From Candidatus Dechloromonas phosphorivorans (GTDB lineage Bacteria; Pseudomonadota; Gammaproteobacteria; Burkholderiales; Rhodocyclaceae), in contig JADJMS010000004.1 in the NCBI GenBank assembly GCA_016709495.1, positions 1-38,194 on the forward strand: a stretch of DNA of 38,194 bases, written 5' to 3'. Below, piece after piece: positions 1-9,273 of the stretch. The notes under the pieces were generated by a model that was given only the letters and a program-made list of their open reading frames with translations, searched no databases and was not told the origin of the DNA. Every line of letters begins with the position of its first letter. Position 1 is the first letter of the stretch. Made by a program: the position numbers and the translations under genes.

Positions 1-1
1 C

Positions 2-142
2 GACAAGGCGGCGGAAATCGCCAAATATGCACATCAAAACGATACTTCGCTGAAAGCGGCTGCGCTGGCGCTGCAACATGTCACTGTAAAGGAACAATAT
101 GAGGCATGGGTCATTCCACCAACCATGATTCATCCGGGTTAG
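2..142 (+). CDS. fumC: Fumarate hydratase class II, C-terminal end (partial)
   Basis: This is the last 46 codons of a gene that enters from the left edge, read in frame 2 and ending at TAG 140-142. The residues match the C-terminal helical domain of class II fumarases: a DKAAEIAK stretch, then LKAAALALQHVT and a WVIPPTMI tail (E. coli FumC has the same KAAEIAKKAH / LKAAALALGYL / WVRPEQMV pattern). The enzyme interconverts fumarate and L-malate in the TCA cycle in the cytoplasm. The active site lies outside the window, so activity cannot be judged. The aspartase branch of the superfamily has a similar tail, but the residue pattern favours fumarase. The stop overlaps the end of the convergent exporter gene by a few bases. 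Confidence 0.85.
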   Translation, partial: DKAAEIAKYAHQNDTSLKAAALALQHVTVKEQYEAWVIPPTMIHPG

Positions 143-871
143 ATCCAGCGGAGTATCAAGCTCAGACCGCTGAGCACCAGCAATCCGTTGAGCAGCATGC
201 AACAACTGTTGCCGGGTAAGGTGTAAATCGACCCGTTTGCCCAGGGCAATTCCCACCACCAGCGCCGGCAGCAACATCAGGGCCGTGATGATAAGTTGCC
301 AGTCAATCAGGCCGGCGACGATGCACAATCCGACGCGCCAAGCCGTAGACAGGGCAATCAAAGTCGCCTGAGTTGCCCGAAATGCCTCTCTGCTTTCCAG
401 TCGACGCTCCAGATACGCGGCATAGACAAACCCGCCACTGCCGAACAGTCCCCCAAGCATTCGCCCAGCATCCCATGGCGGAATGCCGTTTCCCCGCTGC
501 TCAGTTACCAGCTTGACCGAAGACTTGCTCCAGCAAACCACGGCCCTTTGAATCATGACAAACGTTCCAAGAAAATGACCATGATCGATGCAGAAATCTG
601 AGCCAGCAAACAAACCCCCACCAGCTGCCCAGGCAACATGCCGGGCAACAAGCCTTTCAATTCCGCCACATCCACCAAATGACGTGCCCGCCAACCGCGC
701 ATCACCGAGACGGTGCACCGAGTAACGCCAGGAGTGGCACCTCTTTGGCTACCGGCATCACTGCCGCCAAGGAGCACTGGCAAACAGGCTGTACCAAAGC
801 CGGCCACCGTAAACACCATGTAACGCCGCGATCAGCGCAACAATGACCAGCAGGGCAGAACCCAGACTCAT
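139..871 (-). pseudogene. TauE/SafE-family sulfite/anion exporter, multiply frameshifted
   Basis: Minus-strand reading gives pieces of one membrane protein in different frames. From the start at 871 they are MSLGSALLVIVALIAALH, then TVAGFGTACLP, VPLLALLGA, RARHLVDVAELKGLLPGMLPGQLVGV, then a long piece with LGGLFGSGGFVYAAYLE, ATQATLIALSTAWRVGL and a last helix LLVLSGLSLILRWI before TAA at 139. The order and the GLFGSGGFVYA / ATQA.LIALSTAWR motifs are those of TauE/SafE (DUF81) permeases, which move sulfite, sulfoacetate or other small anions across the inner membrane. At least four frame changes are needed, so it is either truly dead or hit by sequencing indels. It diverges from a LysR gene and lies next to cysDN, so a role in sulfur-anion export is possible. 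The substrate is an inference. Confidence 0.7.
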
Positions 872-956
872 TGGAGCAAAAAGGAAGGCAGTAATTCACC
901 CAGCAGCACTCCGGGTATTGGTTGCTTTATTTTATTGCCCATAGTGGTATAAAACA

Positions 957-969
957 ACAAAAATTTTGT
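957..969. promoter_or_regulatory. Inverted repeat in divergent LysR/exporter promoter region
   Basis: The 117-bp gap between the divergent exporter (start 871) and the LysR gene (start 989) is A+T-rich and holds the palindrome ACAAAA-A-TTTTGT, 20 bp before the LysR start. LysR regulators usually bind T-N11-A type dyads in exactly such divergent gaps and control both genes. Assigning this palindrome as the operator is inference from position and symmetry only. Confidence 0.3.
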
Positions 970-988
970 ACTTACCTATTCAATAAGC

Positions 989-1911
989 ATGCCTTCGCTA
1001 AAACAGATTCACTCCTTCCTGACCATTGCTGATCTTGGCGGCTTCACACAAGCCGCTGCCGTCCTGTTTGTCGCCCAGCCAGCCCTCAGTCGGCAAATTG
1101 CCCTGCTTGAGGAAGAACTGGGCTTTATCCTGTTTGAACGGCAAGCTCGCGGCGTTAGCCTGACACCCGCCGGTACTCTCTTTCGCGACCGTGTATTGGG
1201 TATCGAAAAAACACTGTCGGCTGCAACTGAAGAAGGACGCCAGATCGCTCGGGGTGAAGCCGGCGTGCTGCGCCTGTTGCATTCCAGTTCAATTCCGGCC
1301 AATAGCCTGATGCCCTGGATCAAGCAGTTCATCAATGGCGCCCCCGGGGCGCGGGTTGATCTTGACCGTATATCTTCCGAAATCCAGATTTCCGAAATTG
1401 CCGAAGGTCGCGCCGATGTCGGGCTTGTCCGTTTGCCCGTCCTGCGTCGCGACCCGGCCGTCAACTTCGTTGAATTGCCAGCCGAACGACTTTGGGTCGT
1501 ACTGCCGGCAAACCACCGCCTAGCCGGGTATTCAAGCCTGCAGTTGAGTGATTTGGCGAATCAAGCTTTTGTTTCTGCGGTCCATCGGGAAAGAGGCGGC
1601 CTTGCCCGCCGGGTAACTGATCTCTGTCTGCAACGCGGCTTTGTGCCGCAACTGGCAGCGGTCATTTCACGCAAGACCTCAATGCTGAATCTGGTCGCTG
1701 CAGGGTTTGGCATTGCCGTGGTACCAGAAAACATGACCCGGATCGGTGGCGAAAATTTGGCTGCGTGCCTTTAAGCGACCCTGATGCAATCTCGAACACA
1801 GCCTTGGTCACACCTGTTTCCCGCTCACCCTGGCACAAAGTTCGTCGACATTGCCATGTCGCCTTAACGGGCAGCCCATTTGCGCATTTACCTTATGCGT
1901 TTTTGCCATAA
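989..1911 (+). CDS. LysR-family transcriptional regulator (one frameshift near the 3' end)
   Basis: The N-terminal winged helix-turn-helix is clear (residues 3-60: FLTIADLGGFTQAAAVLFV, QPALSRQIALLEEELG, LFERQARGVSLTPAG). It is followed by a LysR substrate-binding domain with ADVGLVRLPV and VAAGFGIAVVPE. The first frame stops at 1774 after 261 codons, short for the family. Adding one base near 1765 opens a second frame (PLSDPDAI..LVTPVSRSPWHK) to a stop at 1909-1911, giving about 307 residues, the normal length. Such proteins are cytoplasmic, small-molecule-responsive DNA binders. It diverges from the TauE/SafE gene and precedes cysD, so regulation of sulfur-anion export or sulfate assimilation is plausible. 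It does not carry the characteristic CysB N-terminus, so it is not called cysB. Confidence 0.85.
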
Positions 1912-1929
1912 CAAGATGCGCACTTGTTC

Positions 1930-1958
1930 TTAAAACAATATTAAGCCCTTGGTACAAT
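1930..1958 (+). promoter_or_regulatory. Candidate sigma-70 promoter of cysDN
   Basis: TTAAAA at 1930-1935 and TACAAT at 1953-1958 are separated by 17 bp, with the cysD start about 36 bp downstream. The -10 matches the consensus at 5/6 positions and the -35 at 4/6. The stretch also contains a TTG in frame with cysD, which is better explained as promoter than as a start codon. Confidence 0.45.
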
Positions 1959-1993
1959 ACCGCCACTTAACATCCACAGCGGATTTCACAGCG

Positions 1994-2923
1994 ATGAATC
2001 AACGCACCACCCTGACTCACCTTGACTGGCTCGAAGCCGAAGCCATCCACATCATGCGCGAAGTGGCCGGCCAGTGTTCCAACCCGGTGCTGCTATTTTC
2101 CGGCGGCAAGGACTCGATCTGCATGTTGCGCCTGGCTGAAAAGGCCTTCCGCCCGGGCAAGTTCCCCTTCCCGCTGATGCACATTGACACCGGCCACAAC
2201 TACAAGGAAGTCGTCGCCTTCCGCGACAAGCGTGCCGCCGAACTCGGCGAGCGCCTGATCGTGCGCTCCGTGGAAGACTCCATGGCCCGCGGCACCGTTG
2301 TGCTGAAGCATGAGGGCGAATCACGCAACAAGCACCAGTCGGTGACCCTGCTCGAAGCCATCGAGGAATTCGGCTTCGACGCCTGCATCGGCGGTGCCCG
2401 TCGCGATGAAGAGAAGGCCCGCGCCAAGGAACGTATCTTCAGCTTCCGCGACGAATTCGGCCAGTGGGACCCGAAGAATCAGCGCCCGGAACTGTGGAGT
2501 CTGTACAACGCCCGCAGCCACAAGGGCGAAAACATCCGCGCCTTTCCGATCTCGAACTGGACGGAAATGGACGTCTGGCAATACATCGAGCGCGAAGGCC
2601 TCGAACTGCCGAACATCTACTTCGCCCACAAGCGTCCGGTGGTCATGCGTCAGGGTTCCATCGTGCCGGTCAACGTGCCGCTGGTCGGTGGCGGCATTGC
2701 CAACCCGTCCAAGGACGGTGAAGAAATCATCGATCTGCAGGTGCGCTTCCGCACCGTCGGCGACATCTCCTGCACGGCGCCGGTCGAATCGGATGCCGAC
2801 AACGTCAGCAAGATCGTTTTCGAAACCGCCACCACCACCATCACCGAGCGCGGCGCTACCCGTCTGGACGACCAGACCAGCGACGCCTCCATGGAACAAC
2901 GCAAGAAAGAGGGTTACTTCTGA
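1994..2923 (+). CDS. cysD: Sulfate adenylyltransferase subunit 2
   Basis: CysD is the small, catalytic subunit of ATP sulfurylase. It makes adenosine 5'-phosphosulfate from sulfate and ATP, the first step of assimilatory sulfate reduction in the cytoplasm, and acts in complex with the GTPase CysN. The 309-residue product is intact. It shows the PP-loop SGGKDS at residues 36-41, HIDTGHNYKE, IGGARRDEEKARAKER, FPISNWTEMDVWQYI and a C-terminal RKKEGYF. The ATG at 1994 is chosen over an in-frame TTG at 1949 because the protein then begins like known CysD (LTHLDWLEAEAI) and the TTG lies in the promoter. Its stop overlaps the cysN start by one base (TGATG), a typical translationally coupled pair. 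Confidence 0.97.
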   Translation: MNQRTTLTHLDWLEAEAIHIMREVAGQCSNPVLLFSGGKDSICMLRLAEKAFRPGKFPFPLMHIDTGHNYKEVVAFRDKRAAELGERLIVRSVEDSMARGTVVLKHEGESRNKHQSVTLLEAIEEFGFDACIGGARRDEEKARAKERIFSFRDEFGQWDPKNQRPELWSLYNARSHKGENIRAFPISNWTEMDVWQYIEREGLELPNIYFAHKRPVVMRQGSIVPVNVPLVGGGIANPSKDGEEIIDLQVRFRTVGDISCTAPVESDADNVSKIVFETATTTITERGATRLDDQTSDASMEQRKKEGYF

Positions 2924-4189
2924 TGACCGTCCACGTTGAAGACCACGGCCTGCTCCGCTTTTTGACCTGCGGCAGCGTCGATGACGGCAAGAGCACGCTG
3001 ATCGGGCGCCTGCTGTTCGATACCAAGACCATTCTCGCCGACACGCTGTCCGCCATCACCCGCACTTCCGAAAAGCGCGGCATGGGCGCCGTCGACCTGT
3101 CGCTGCTCACCGACGGCCTGCAAGCCGAGCGCGAACAGGGCATCACCATCGACGTCGCCTACCGCTATTTCTCGACCGGCACGCGTAAGTCATCATCGCC
3201 GACGCGCCGGGCCACGAGCAGTACACCGCAACATGGTCACCGCCGCGTCGACCGCCAACCTCGCCATCATCCTGATCGATGCGCGCAAGGGCGTCCTGAC
3301 CCAGACCCGCCGCCATTCCAAACTGGCCTCGCTGGTCGGCATCCCACACCTGATCGTCGCCATCAACAAGATGGACCTCGCCGATTACTCGCAGGAAACC
3401 TACGAGCGGATCAAGGGCGAATACCTCGAATTTGCTGCCAAGGTTGGCATCGAAGACATCCGCTTCATTCCGCTCTCGGCCCTGAACGGCGACATGATCG
3501 TCGACCGTGGCGACAACCTGAACTGGTACGACGGCCCGACCCTGCTCGAAATGCTGGAAGTCGCCCCGGCCGCGCACACCGAACACACCGAGAAATTCCG
3601 CTTCCCGGTCCAGTACGTCTGCCGCCCGCAGGATTCGGCCAACCCGGAGCTGCACGACTACCGCGGCTTCATGGGCCGCGTCGAAGCCGGTTCGATCAAG
3701 GTCGGCGATGCCGTCACCGTTTTGCCCTCCGGCCGCGAGTCGACCGTCAAGGCCGTGCAACTTGGCGGCGTCGATATCGGCGAAGCCTTCTGCGAACAAT
3801 CAATCACCCTGCTGCTGGCTGATGAAATCGACACCTCGCGCGGCGACATGATCGTCAAGTCGAACGAAGTGCCGGCCGCCGTCAAGCAGATCGAAGCCAC
3901 CGTCTGCTGGATGGCCGAAGCGCCGATGGACCGCAACCGCACCTACCTGATCCGCCACACGACGCGTGATTCGAAAGCCAAATTGGCCGCCATCGACCAT
4001 CGCCTCGACGTGAACACGCTGGAAAAAGTCCCGGCTGAAAAGCTGGCGATGAACGACATCGCACAGGTCACCTTCAAACTGGCCCAGCCGCTGTTCGCCG
4101 ATCCCTACCTGGAAAACCGCGGCACCGGGGCGTTCATCATCATCGATGAGAGCAACAACAACACCGTTGGCGCCGGGATGATTCTCTAA
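2923..4189 (+). CDS. cysN: Sulfate adenylyltransferase subunit 1 (GTPase), two 1-bp deletions
   Basis: CysN is the EF-Tu-like GTPase that couples GTP hydrolysis to APS synthesis by CysD. The first part (2923 to about 3185) has the P-loop GSVDDGKST at residues 17-25 and the switch region EREQGITIDVAYRYF. The second part (from about 3233 in another frame) has NMVTAAST, LIDARKG, the G4 motif NKMD and the two beta-barrel domains to a stop at 4187-4189. Restoring one T near 3187 and one C near 3228 joins the frames exactly through the expected FIIADAPGHEQYTRN stretch, giving about 422 residues. The losses sit in a TT and a CCC run, so they look like sequencing errors. There is no sign of a fused APS-kinase domain. 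Confidence 0.93.
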
Positions 4190-4206
4190 CTAACCCCGCT
4201 CCAGTA

Positions 4207-4233
4207 AAAACGCCTCCTTCGTGGAGGCGTTTT
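4207..4233. terminator. Bidirectional intrinsic terminator between cysN and the YfiR-like gene
   Basis: A perfect 11-bp stem, AAAACGCCTCC with GGAGGCGTTTT, encloses the 5-base loop TTCGT. It starts 18 bp after the cysN stop and 14 bp beyond the end of the convergent minus-strand gene. The A tract on one side and T tract on the other allow it to work in both directions. Confidence 0.85.
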
Positions 4234-4246
4234 GCTATCTGCTCGA

Positions 4247-4753
4247 TCAGGGCTTCTTGAGATTGCGCGCCATACGCAGCAATTTGGCCTGAGGTTTCAG
4301 GTTTACGCGCTGGCACTGTTCGAGATTCAGGTCAAAAACCATTCGATTATTTTCCAGCGCCAGAAACATGCTCACCGATTTGATGTTGGACGCGTCGGTT
4401 ACGGTCAACACCGGAAGATCCTCCAAAATTTTGAGCATCTTCGGCAAGTTGATGATTTCGCTGGCACCAATAAACAGCACCTGACATTGGCGAATCGGCG
4501 TCATTGAAGTCAGTCGAGCGATTACCACCCGCTGGTCGTTGATCCGCCGCTCGTCGTAGCGCCTCATGGCCAGACCAACCTCTTCATCGCCAAGCAAACA
4601 AATATTGAAATTTGCGCGCTGGTTTTCCGGCCATTCCGTATTCAGGGCCAGGTTATAGATAAATCCCGCTTTCATCTCAGGCTCCGAGACAGCCATCTGG
4701 GCATGAGCCGCGAGGCTTAGCCAGAAGGTAACAAGGAGGAGAAGGAATCGCAT
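4247..4753 (-). CDS. YfiR-like periplasmic protein (DUF4154)
   Basis: The product is 168 residues with an N-terminal signal peptide (MRFLLLLVTFWLSLAAHAQ) followed by EPEMKAGFIYNLA, FNICLLGD, CQVLFIGASE, VLTVTDA and a C-terminal DLNLEQCQRVNLKPQAKLLRMA. This is the pattern of YfiR/DUF4154 proteins. YfiR (TpbA-linked system in Pseudomonas) is a periplasmic repressor of the diguanylate cyclase YfiN. The ATG at 4753 lies 11 bp after the receptor's reconstructed stop (4764-4766), so the two form an operon. In the raw reading frame the receptor runs straight into this gene without a stop, but that joint comes from an indel in the receptor. No diguanylate cyclase follows, because cysN is convergent, so its partner must be encoded elsewhere. 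The function is inferred from the family. Confidence 0.8.
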   Translation of the reverse strand: MRFLLLLVTFWLSLAAHAQMAVSEPEMKAGFIYNLALNTEWPENQRANFNICLLGDEEVGLAMRRYDERRINDQRVVIARLTSMTPIRQCQVLFIGASEIINLPKMLKILEDLPVLTVTDASNIKSVSMFLALENNRMVFDLNLEQCQRVNLKPQAKLLRMARNLKKP

Positions 4754-4763
4754 GTGGGCAGGC

Positions 4764-6790
4764 TCAGAAATCGTAGTTGAGCTGGAACCAGTAGGTTCGT
4801 CCATCCATGCGCAGGGCGTCCTGCGCCGCACCAGTGACCGGCGACACCAGTCGAAGGGTGAGGCTACTTCGTACTCGCGATCAAACAGGTTCTTGATGCT
4901 GAGGATGGCCGACAGGCCGTACCATTTGCGTTCGCTGGAGAAGGTCAGATTAGCCAGCGTGACACCACCCAACTCGCGTCGAGCCAGCGTCAGTCGCGGA
5001 CCAATGTACTGCGCCTCAATACCCGTACGGATCGTGTTGCCCGGCAGCGGAAAGCTGATATTGAGCTTGCCCAGCACATTCGGCGAATTGACCAGATCAT
5101 CCCCATTCACATCGTGTGCATGCTGGAATGCGGCACTGGTTCGAGCGCGGATTCCGTTATCCCAGGAGCCTTCAAGTTCCAGTTCCACACCGTGCGTCTG
5201 GCTTCTACCTTCTGCGACGTAATCGGCCAGCGCATCGTTATAGACTAGTTGTTTGGTCCGCTTGAATTCATACAACGAGCCAACAAAACGCAGACGCTGC
5301 GTGAAATCATGCTGCAAGACCAGCTCTTTCGCCGCCACGTATTCAGGCATCACGGCACTGCCGTAATAGGAACGCTCGTAAGCGTTTGGCATGCGAAAAG
5401 CTTCACTATAGGAAGCCTTCAATACGGTTTTGAAATCCGGTTGATAGATCAGCGCCAGGCGCGGACTCAAGTTGCCATCGAGATCACTGGCATTGTCGTA
5501 ACGCACGCCCAGATAGAGACGCCATTTCTCATTGAAACGATACTCGTCAGTCAGATAAAAACTGGTGGTCGTGCGAGCGTATGACTCCTCGATTTTCCTG
5601 ACCTGTTGGTGATCAGGCGCAAAAAAGGACCATCTGAAGTTTTGCTGATAGTCGTTGCGAAACTCGAAGCCGAAGACCAGCGAGTGATCAGTAAACCAGT
5701 TGCCGACGAACTTCTGATCAATCCCCCACCACTGCCCCTTGAAATTTCGCTCACCAAATTTTTCCCCATCACTGAAATCGGCAAACTCGCGCGTATTTTC
5801 GTAACTGGTATTGCCGTGATAGAAGCGCGATGCCGAATGCAAGCTAAGGCTGAGATCAGTTTCGTAACTGGCATTGAGAAAGGCATTTATGTCCTGAATC
5901 GGGAATGAGGTATTGAAAGCGGTAGCCCGCGCCGGATTGGTCGTCACCTGCTTTTTGCGATTAACATAGCCACCTTCAATGACCAGGCCTTCATAAGACA
6001 GCTTGCCGAAGACGCGTTTGCTGCTTTCGCTATCCTTGTTCAGGGCGATACCGTTGTTGGTCGCTGGCGTGTCGTAAGCCGGGAAATAGAGTTTTTGGCC
6101 ATCGACATCGAGCACAGAAGCCGATAGCAACAGATCAGCACCGTTCTCGAAACGCTTGCCAAACGTTGCGCGCTGCTTGGTCGCGCCATGGCTGGCCACT
6201 TCGCTAGACACCTGAGTGGCATTGAAATCACTGCCCTTGCGGGTAATCACATTGATGATGCCGAGCATTGCATTGTTGCCATAGGTAACCGAACCCGTGC
6301 CCGGCACATACTCAACACGCTCGACCAATTCCAGATCAACCAGGCCGGTTTCATCGATCAAAGCCTGATTGAACAGGCTTTCCTGCGACGCATAGCCATC
6401 GATCAAGAGCATGATGCGGCCGGCGTAGTCGCCCGGTTGGCCGAAACCACGCCCACCCATGTATTGATAGCGATGGTCGTAAGTCGTATAGAGGCCGCGC
6501 ATGCTGTTGATGACGTCGGCCAACGTGCGGTAGCCATAAGCTCGAATATCGGCGGCAGTAACAATCGCTACTGCAGACGGTGAATCGCTGATCTGACGGG
6601 CCATTCTGGAGGCCGAGACAACCTCGCGCTGGGCCAATTCTTCAAAGGTCGCATCGGCAATATCAGTCGATTTTTCGGCTCGCGCCAGACCGCTTATGCC
6701 CAGCATGCAGATCGCCAATAACAGCGCCATCCGCCGCTTTCTCCCGCTCCGATGCCTTTCATGTCGACACCGCCCTTGCAGTTTCAACAT
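4764..6790 (-). CDS. TonB-dependent outer membrane receptor (one frameshift near C-terminus)
   Basis: The protein has about 675 residues. A basic N-terminus and hydrophobic segment (MALLLAICMLGISGLARA) form a signal peptide. The plug domain follows, with SDSPSAVAIVTAADIRAYGYRTLADV, RGLYTTYD, MLLIDGY, VERVEYVPGTGSVTYGNNAMLGIINVIT, and then an aromatic-rich beta-barrel with NISPRLALIYQP-like and EAFRMPNAYE strands. A one-base deletion near 4851-4860 shifts the frame. In the restored frame the protein ends in a typical barrel tail, RMDGRTYWFQLNYDF, with TGA at 4764. Such receptors import siderophores, cobalamin or other scarce ligands using TonB energy. Its plug resembles receptors that pair with DUF4154 proteins, and the YfiR-like gene directly follows. 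The ligand is unknown. Confidence 0.88.
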
Positions 6791-6934
6791 TTTTTTCTTT
6801 CGGGAAATTTATCGACAGTCTGGAATCGTCACCCAACAGCCCCCCGCTGACGCTTCCAAACAAACAAATATCTATTATCGGGCGCAGATATTACTATTTC
6901 GACCAATGGATTCAAGCTCAGAAATCAATACTCA

Positions 6935-8222
6935 ATGAACCTTCTTGAAAACACCCTGCTAATTTTGCTGTTGATTGCCACCAGCGCCTTCTTTGCCATT
7001 TCGGAAATAGCACTGGCTGCCGCACGCAAAATCAAGCTGGAACAAATGCTTGATGAAGGCGAAGCACGGGCCGCGCGGGTGCTCGCACTGCAGGGCCAGC
7101 CCGGCCATTTCTTTACGGCAGTGCAGATTGGCCTGAATACGGTTGCCATCCTCGCCGGGGTGCTGGGTGAAGGGCTTACGCTCCGGCTTTTCACAGTTCT
7201 TTATCAGGTTCGCTGAGTCTGAAAATGCCGACATGCTCGGCTCGCTAACCTCTTTCCTGCTCGTCACCACGGCCTTTATTCTGGTCGCCGACCTGCTGCC
7301 CAAACGCATCGCCATCGTTGCTCCGGAAGTCATCGCCCTGCGCATTGCCGGCCCGATGATGTTGTGCCTGAAACTCCTGACCCCGTTGATCTGGGCCTTC
7401 AATGGCATTGCCAACCGGGTCATGGCACTGCTTGGCTTGCCCAACACGCGCCCTGAAGACATCACCCCGGAAGATATTGTCGCGATGGCCAATGCCGGGG
7501 CTGAAGCAGGCGTTGTCGCCCGACAGGAGCGGCAAATGATAGAAAACGTCTTTGAACTGGAGATCCGCACCGCACCATCGACCATGACGGCGCGTGAAAG
7601 CATCGTCTGGCTGGAGCGTACCGAGACTGAAGAAAGTGTACGCGCCAAGATCATTGCCCATCCACATGCCAAGTTTCCGGTCTGCAACGGTGGTATTGAT
7701 CGGGCGATTGGTTACGTTGACTCGAAAGACATACTCAGCCGCCTGCTCAATGGCGACCCGCTATCGCTGCACAGCGAAGGTCTCTTACGCACCCTGCTGA
7801 TCCTCCCTGAAACCTTGACCCTGTCCGAGATCATCGAGCAGTTCAAGGCCATGCGCGAAGACTTTGCGCTGATCATCAACGAATATGCACTAATTGTCGG
7901 ACTCATTACTCTAAATGATGTGACCAGCACCCTGATGGGCAACTCGATGGTGGCGATGACCGAAGAACAGATCATCCAGCGCGACGCCAATTCCTGGCTG
8001 GTCGATGGCATGACGCCGGTTGGCGATCTGGAACAGGCGCTGGATATAGCCCCGTTTCCGAATGATGATCAGTTTGAAACCATCGCCGGCTTCATGATGT
8101 ATGTCTTGCGCAAGGTACCGCGCCCGACAGAAAGCGTCGAACATGCAGGCTTCAAATTCGAGGTGCTGGACGTGGATAATCATAAGATTGACCAACTATT
8201 AGTCACCCGGGTACTGAAATGA
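6935..8222 (+). CDS. paeA: PaeA/YtfL-type CNNM/CorC-family membrane protein (two 1-bp deletions)
   Basis: The restored protein has about 429 residues: an N-terminal DUF21/CNNM membrane domain (LLIATSAFFAISEIALAAAR, PGHFFTAVQIGLN, LLPKRIAIVAPEVIALRI), a CBS pair (HPHAKFPVCN, IGYVDSKD, SEIIEQFKAMREDFALIINEYA) and a CorC_HlyC C-terminal domain ending IDQLLVTRVLK. The whole series matches E. coli YtfL (PaeA), reported to export cadaverine and putrescine. Other relatives handle Mg2+/Co2+, so the substrate is inferred. The frame breaks near 7170-7195; restoring one G in GGG and one T in TTTT gives the expected GEGAYAPAFSQFF. The stop overlaps the next start (ATGA), so the two genes are coupled. It diverges from the TonB receptor. 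Confidence 0.85.
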
Positions 8223-8824
8223 GACACTGGCTTGCCTTGCCGCTTGTATTGCTCGCCTTTTCGGCAACGGCTGATGTCTATAAATGCCGCCAGCCAAATG
8301 GCAGTACCGAAATATCAAACTCGCCCTGTACTGGCGGCAGCAGCACGGTCAAAACAGTTGCTGACGATGTCGTTTCAGAAGAAAACCGCCGGCAGGCTGA
8401 ACGCAATATCGAGCAGATGCGGATTGATGCCGAAAAGCTGGAGGCCACACGCCGCGCCGACCAGGCCATTGAACGCAAACAACAGGAAGAACAACGGCAG
8501 CAGCAGGCCAGCGGGCCGTCGCCCAGCACGATTCAGGATTGCCTGCGCACACTCGACCGCATGGCGCTTGATGCGGCGCGCCGAGCGGAACTGGAAGCCA
8601 CCTGTCGCAGCAAGGGTTCGGTCGAACCGGTGTATGTCCCGGTTCCCTATTACGCCGGCCCGACTTACGTCAGGCCACATCGCCCGCTGCCGCCGCAAAC
8701 CAAACCGCCGCAGACTAAACCAGAACCTTTGCCCGAGCCGTCTTACCCGTTACGCCCACTCAATCCGCCGGGCAAGACCAACAGCGCCTACACGCCGCCG
8801 CCGGGCAACTTTCAAGCGCGTTAA
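8219..8824 (+). CDS. DUF4124-domain secreted protein
   Basis: The 201-residue product is intact. It has an N-terminal signal peptide (residues 1-18, LALPLVLLAFSATA), then the DUF4124 core DVYKCRQPNGSTEISNSPC with its two cysteines. A charged helical, glutamine-rich coiled-coil-like middle follows (about 65-100), and a proline-rich tail (about 135-201) carries repeated PPQTK and PPPG units. DUF4124 proteins are exported, of unknown function, and common in Betaproteobacteria. The ATG overlaps the paeA stop (ATGA), so they are probably co-transcribed. The proline-rich tail suggests an extended periplasmic spacer. Its end overlaps the end of the convergent small gene by 4 bp. Confidence 0.85.
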   Translation: MRHWLALPLVLLAFSATADVYKCRQPNGSTEISNSPCTGGSSTVKTVADDVVSEENRRQAERNIEQMRIDAEKLEATRRADQAIERKQQEEQRQQQASGPSPSTIQDCLRTLDRMALDAARRAELEATCRSKGSVEPVYVPVPYYAGPTYVRPHRPLPPQTKPPQTKPEPLPEPSYPLRPLNPPGKTNSAYTPPPGNFQAR

Positions 8825-9147
8825 TCGCCGCTGACCAAGGTTTCGTGCTGGCCGCCAGCCTTGTTCTGGCTGCCCAGCGTCAATTCGGTGTTTTCGCTGA
8901 GCGCGAAGAAGAAGGCTTCAACCGCCTTGGGTTCGCCTGAGGCGGCAAAGGTTGTTTGACCGCAATCGCACTGACCCACCCAGATCGCATCAATACCGCG
9001 CAAACCGCGCGTGCTGACCGGATTGATCGCTGTCACATCGGCATTGCAGCCATTACAAACCAGCTTTTCCGGACGTGTCGATTCGATTTTCGCCTGTGCC
9101 TGTGCCGCGCGTTCGGCTTGCGTACCACGTTGTTTTGCTTGTCCCAT
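8821..9147 (-). CDS. Small zinc-ribbon-like hypothetical protein
   Basis: The product is 108 residues when started at the second ATG (9147; another ATG sits directly in front at 9150). The basic N-terminus MGQAKQRGTQAERAAQAQAK resembles the start of several small conserved proteobacterial proteins. A CNGC pair near residue 35 and a CDCGQ group near residue 63 could form a four-cysteine zinc ribbon, followed by an acidic, phenylalanine-rich segment (VEAFFFALSENTELTLG). No function is recognised. Gene status is supported by an intact frame, normal codon use and cysteine pairs that are unlikely by chance. It faces the DUF4124 gene and starts about 130 bp from the divergent alpha-2-macroglobulin. 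Confidence 0.65.
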   Translation of the reverse strand: MGQAKQRGTQAERAAQAQAKIESTRPEKLVCNGCNADVTAINPVSTRGLRGIDAIWVGQCDCGQTTFAASGEPKAVEAFFFALSENTELTLGSQNKAGGQHETLVSGD

Positions 9148-9273
9148 CACATTCCCCGAATTATTCGCTAAAGCGCGGAGGATAGCCGGGGCGCTGGGTA
9201 ATGTCGATTATCAGCCTTCTGTGGCACACTCTGCGGATGCCCTAAGCATCATCCATTTTTGGTCAACTCACCG

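Noticed and set aside
1949..1993. Extended cysD start at an upstream TTG
   Set aside because: It overlaps a good -10 element, and known CysD proteins begin at the later ATG.
2321..2899. A 192-codon minus-strand frame opposite cysD
   Set aside because: It is an antisense shadow of a fully conserved, intact gene.
3180..3235. Possible programmed frameshift in cysN
   Set aside because: Two separate single-base losses in TT and CCC runs are needed, no known CysN uses recoding, and similar errors occur throughout the window.
4247..6790. A single 847-codon reading frame that would fuse a TonB receptor to a YfiR-like domain
   Set aside because: The joint translates as a non-receptor tail, while the other frame gives a proper barrel end (FQLNYDF) with a stop 11 bp before a second signal peptide. 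The fusion is an indel artefact.
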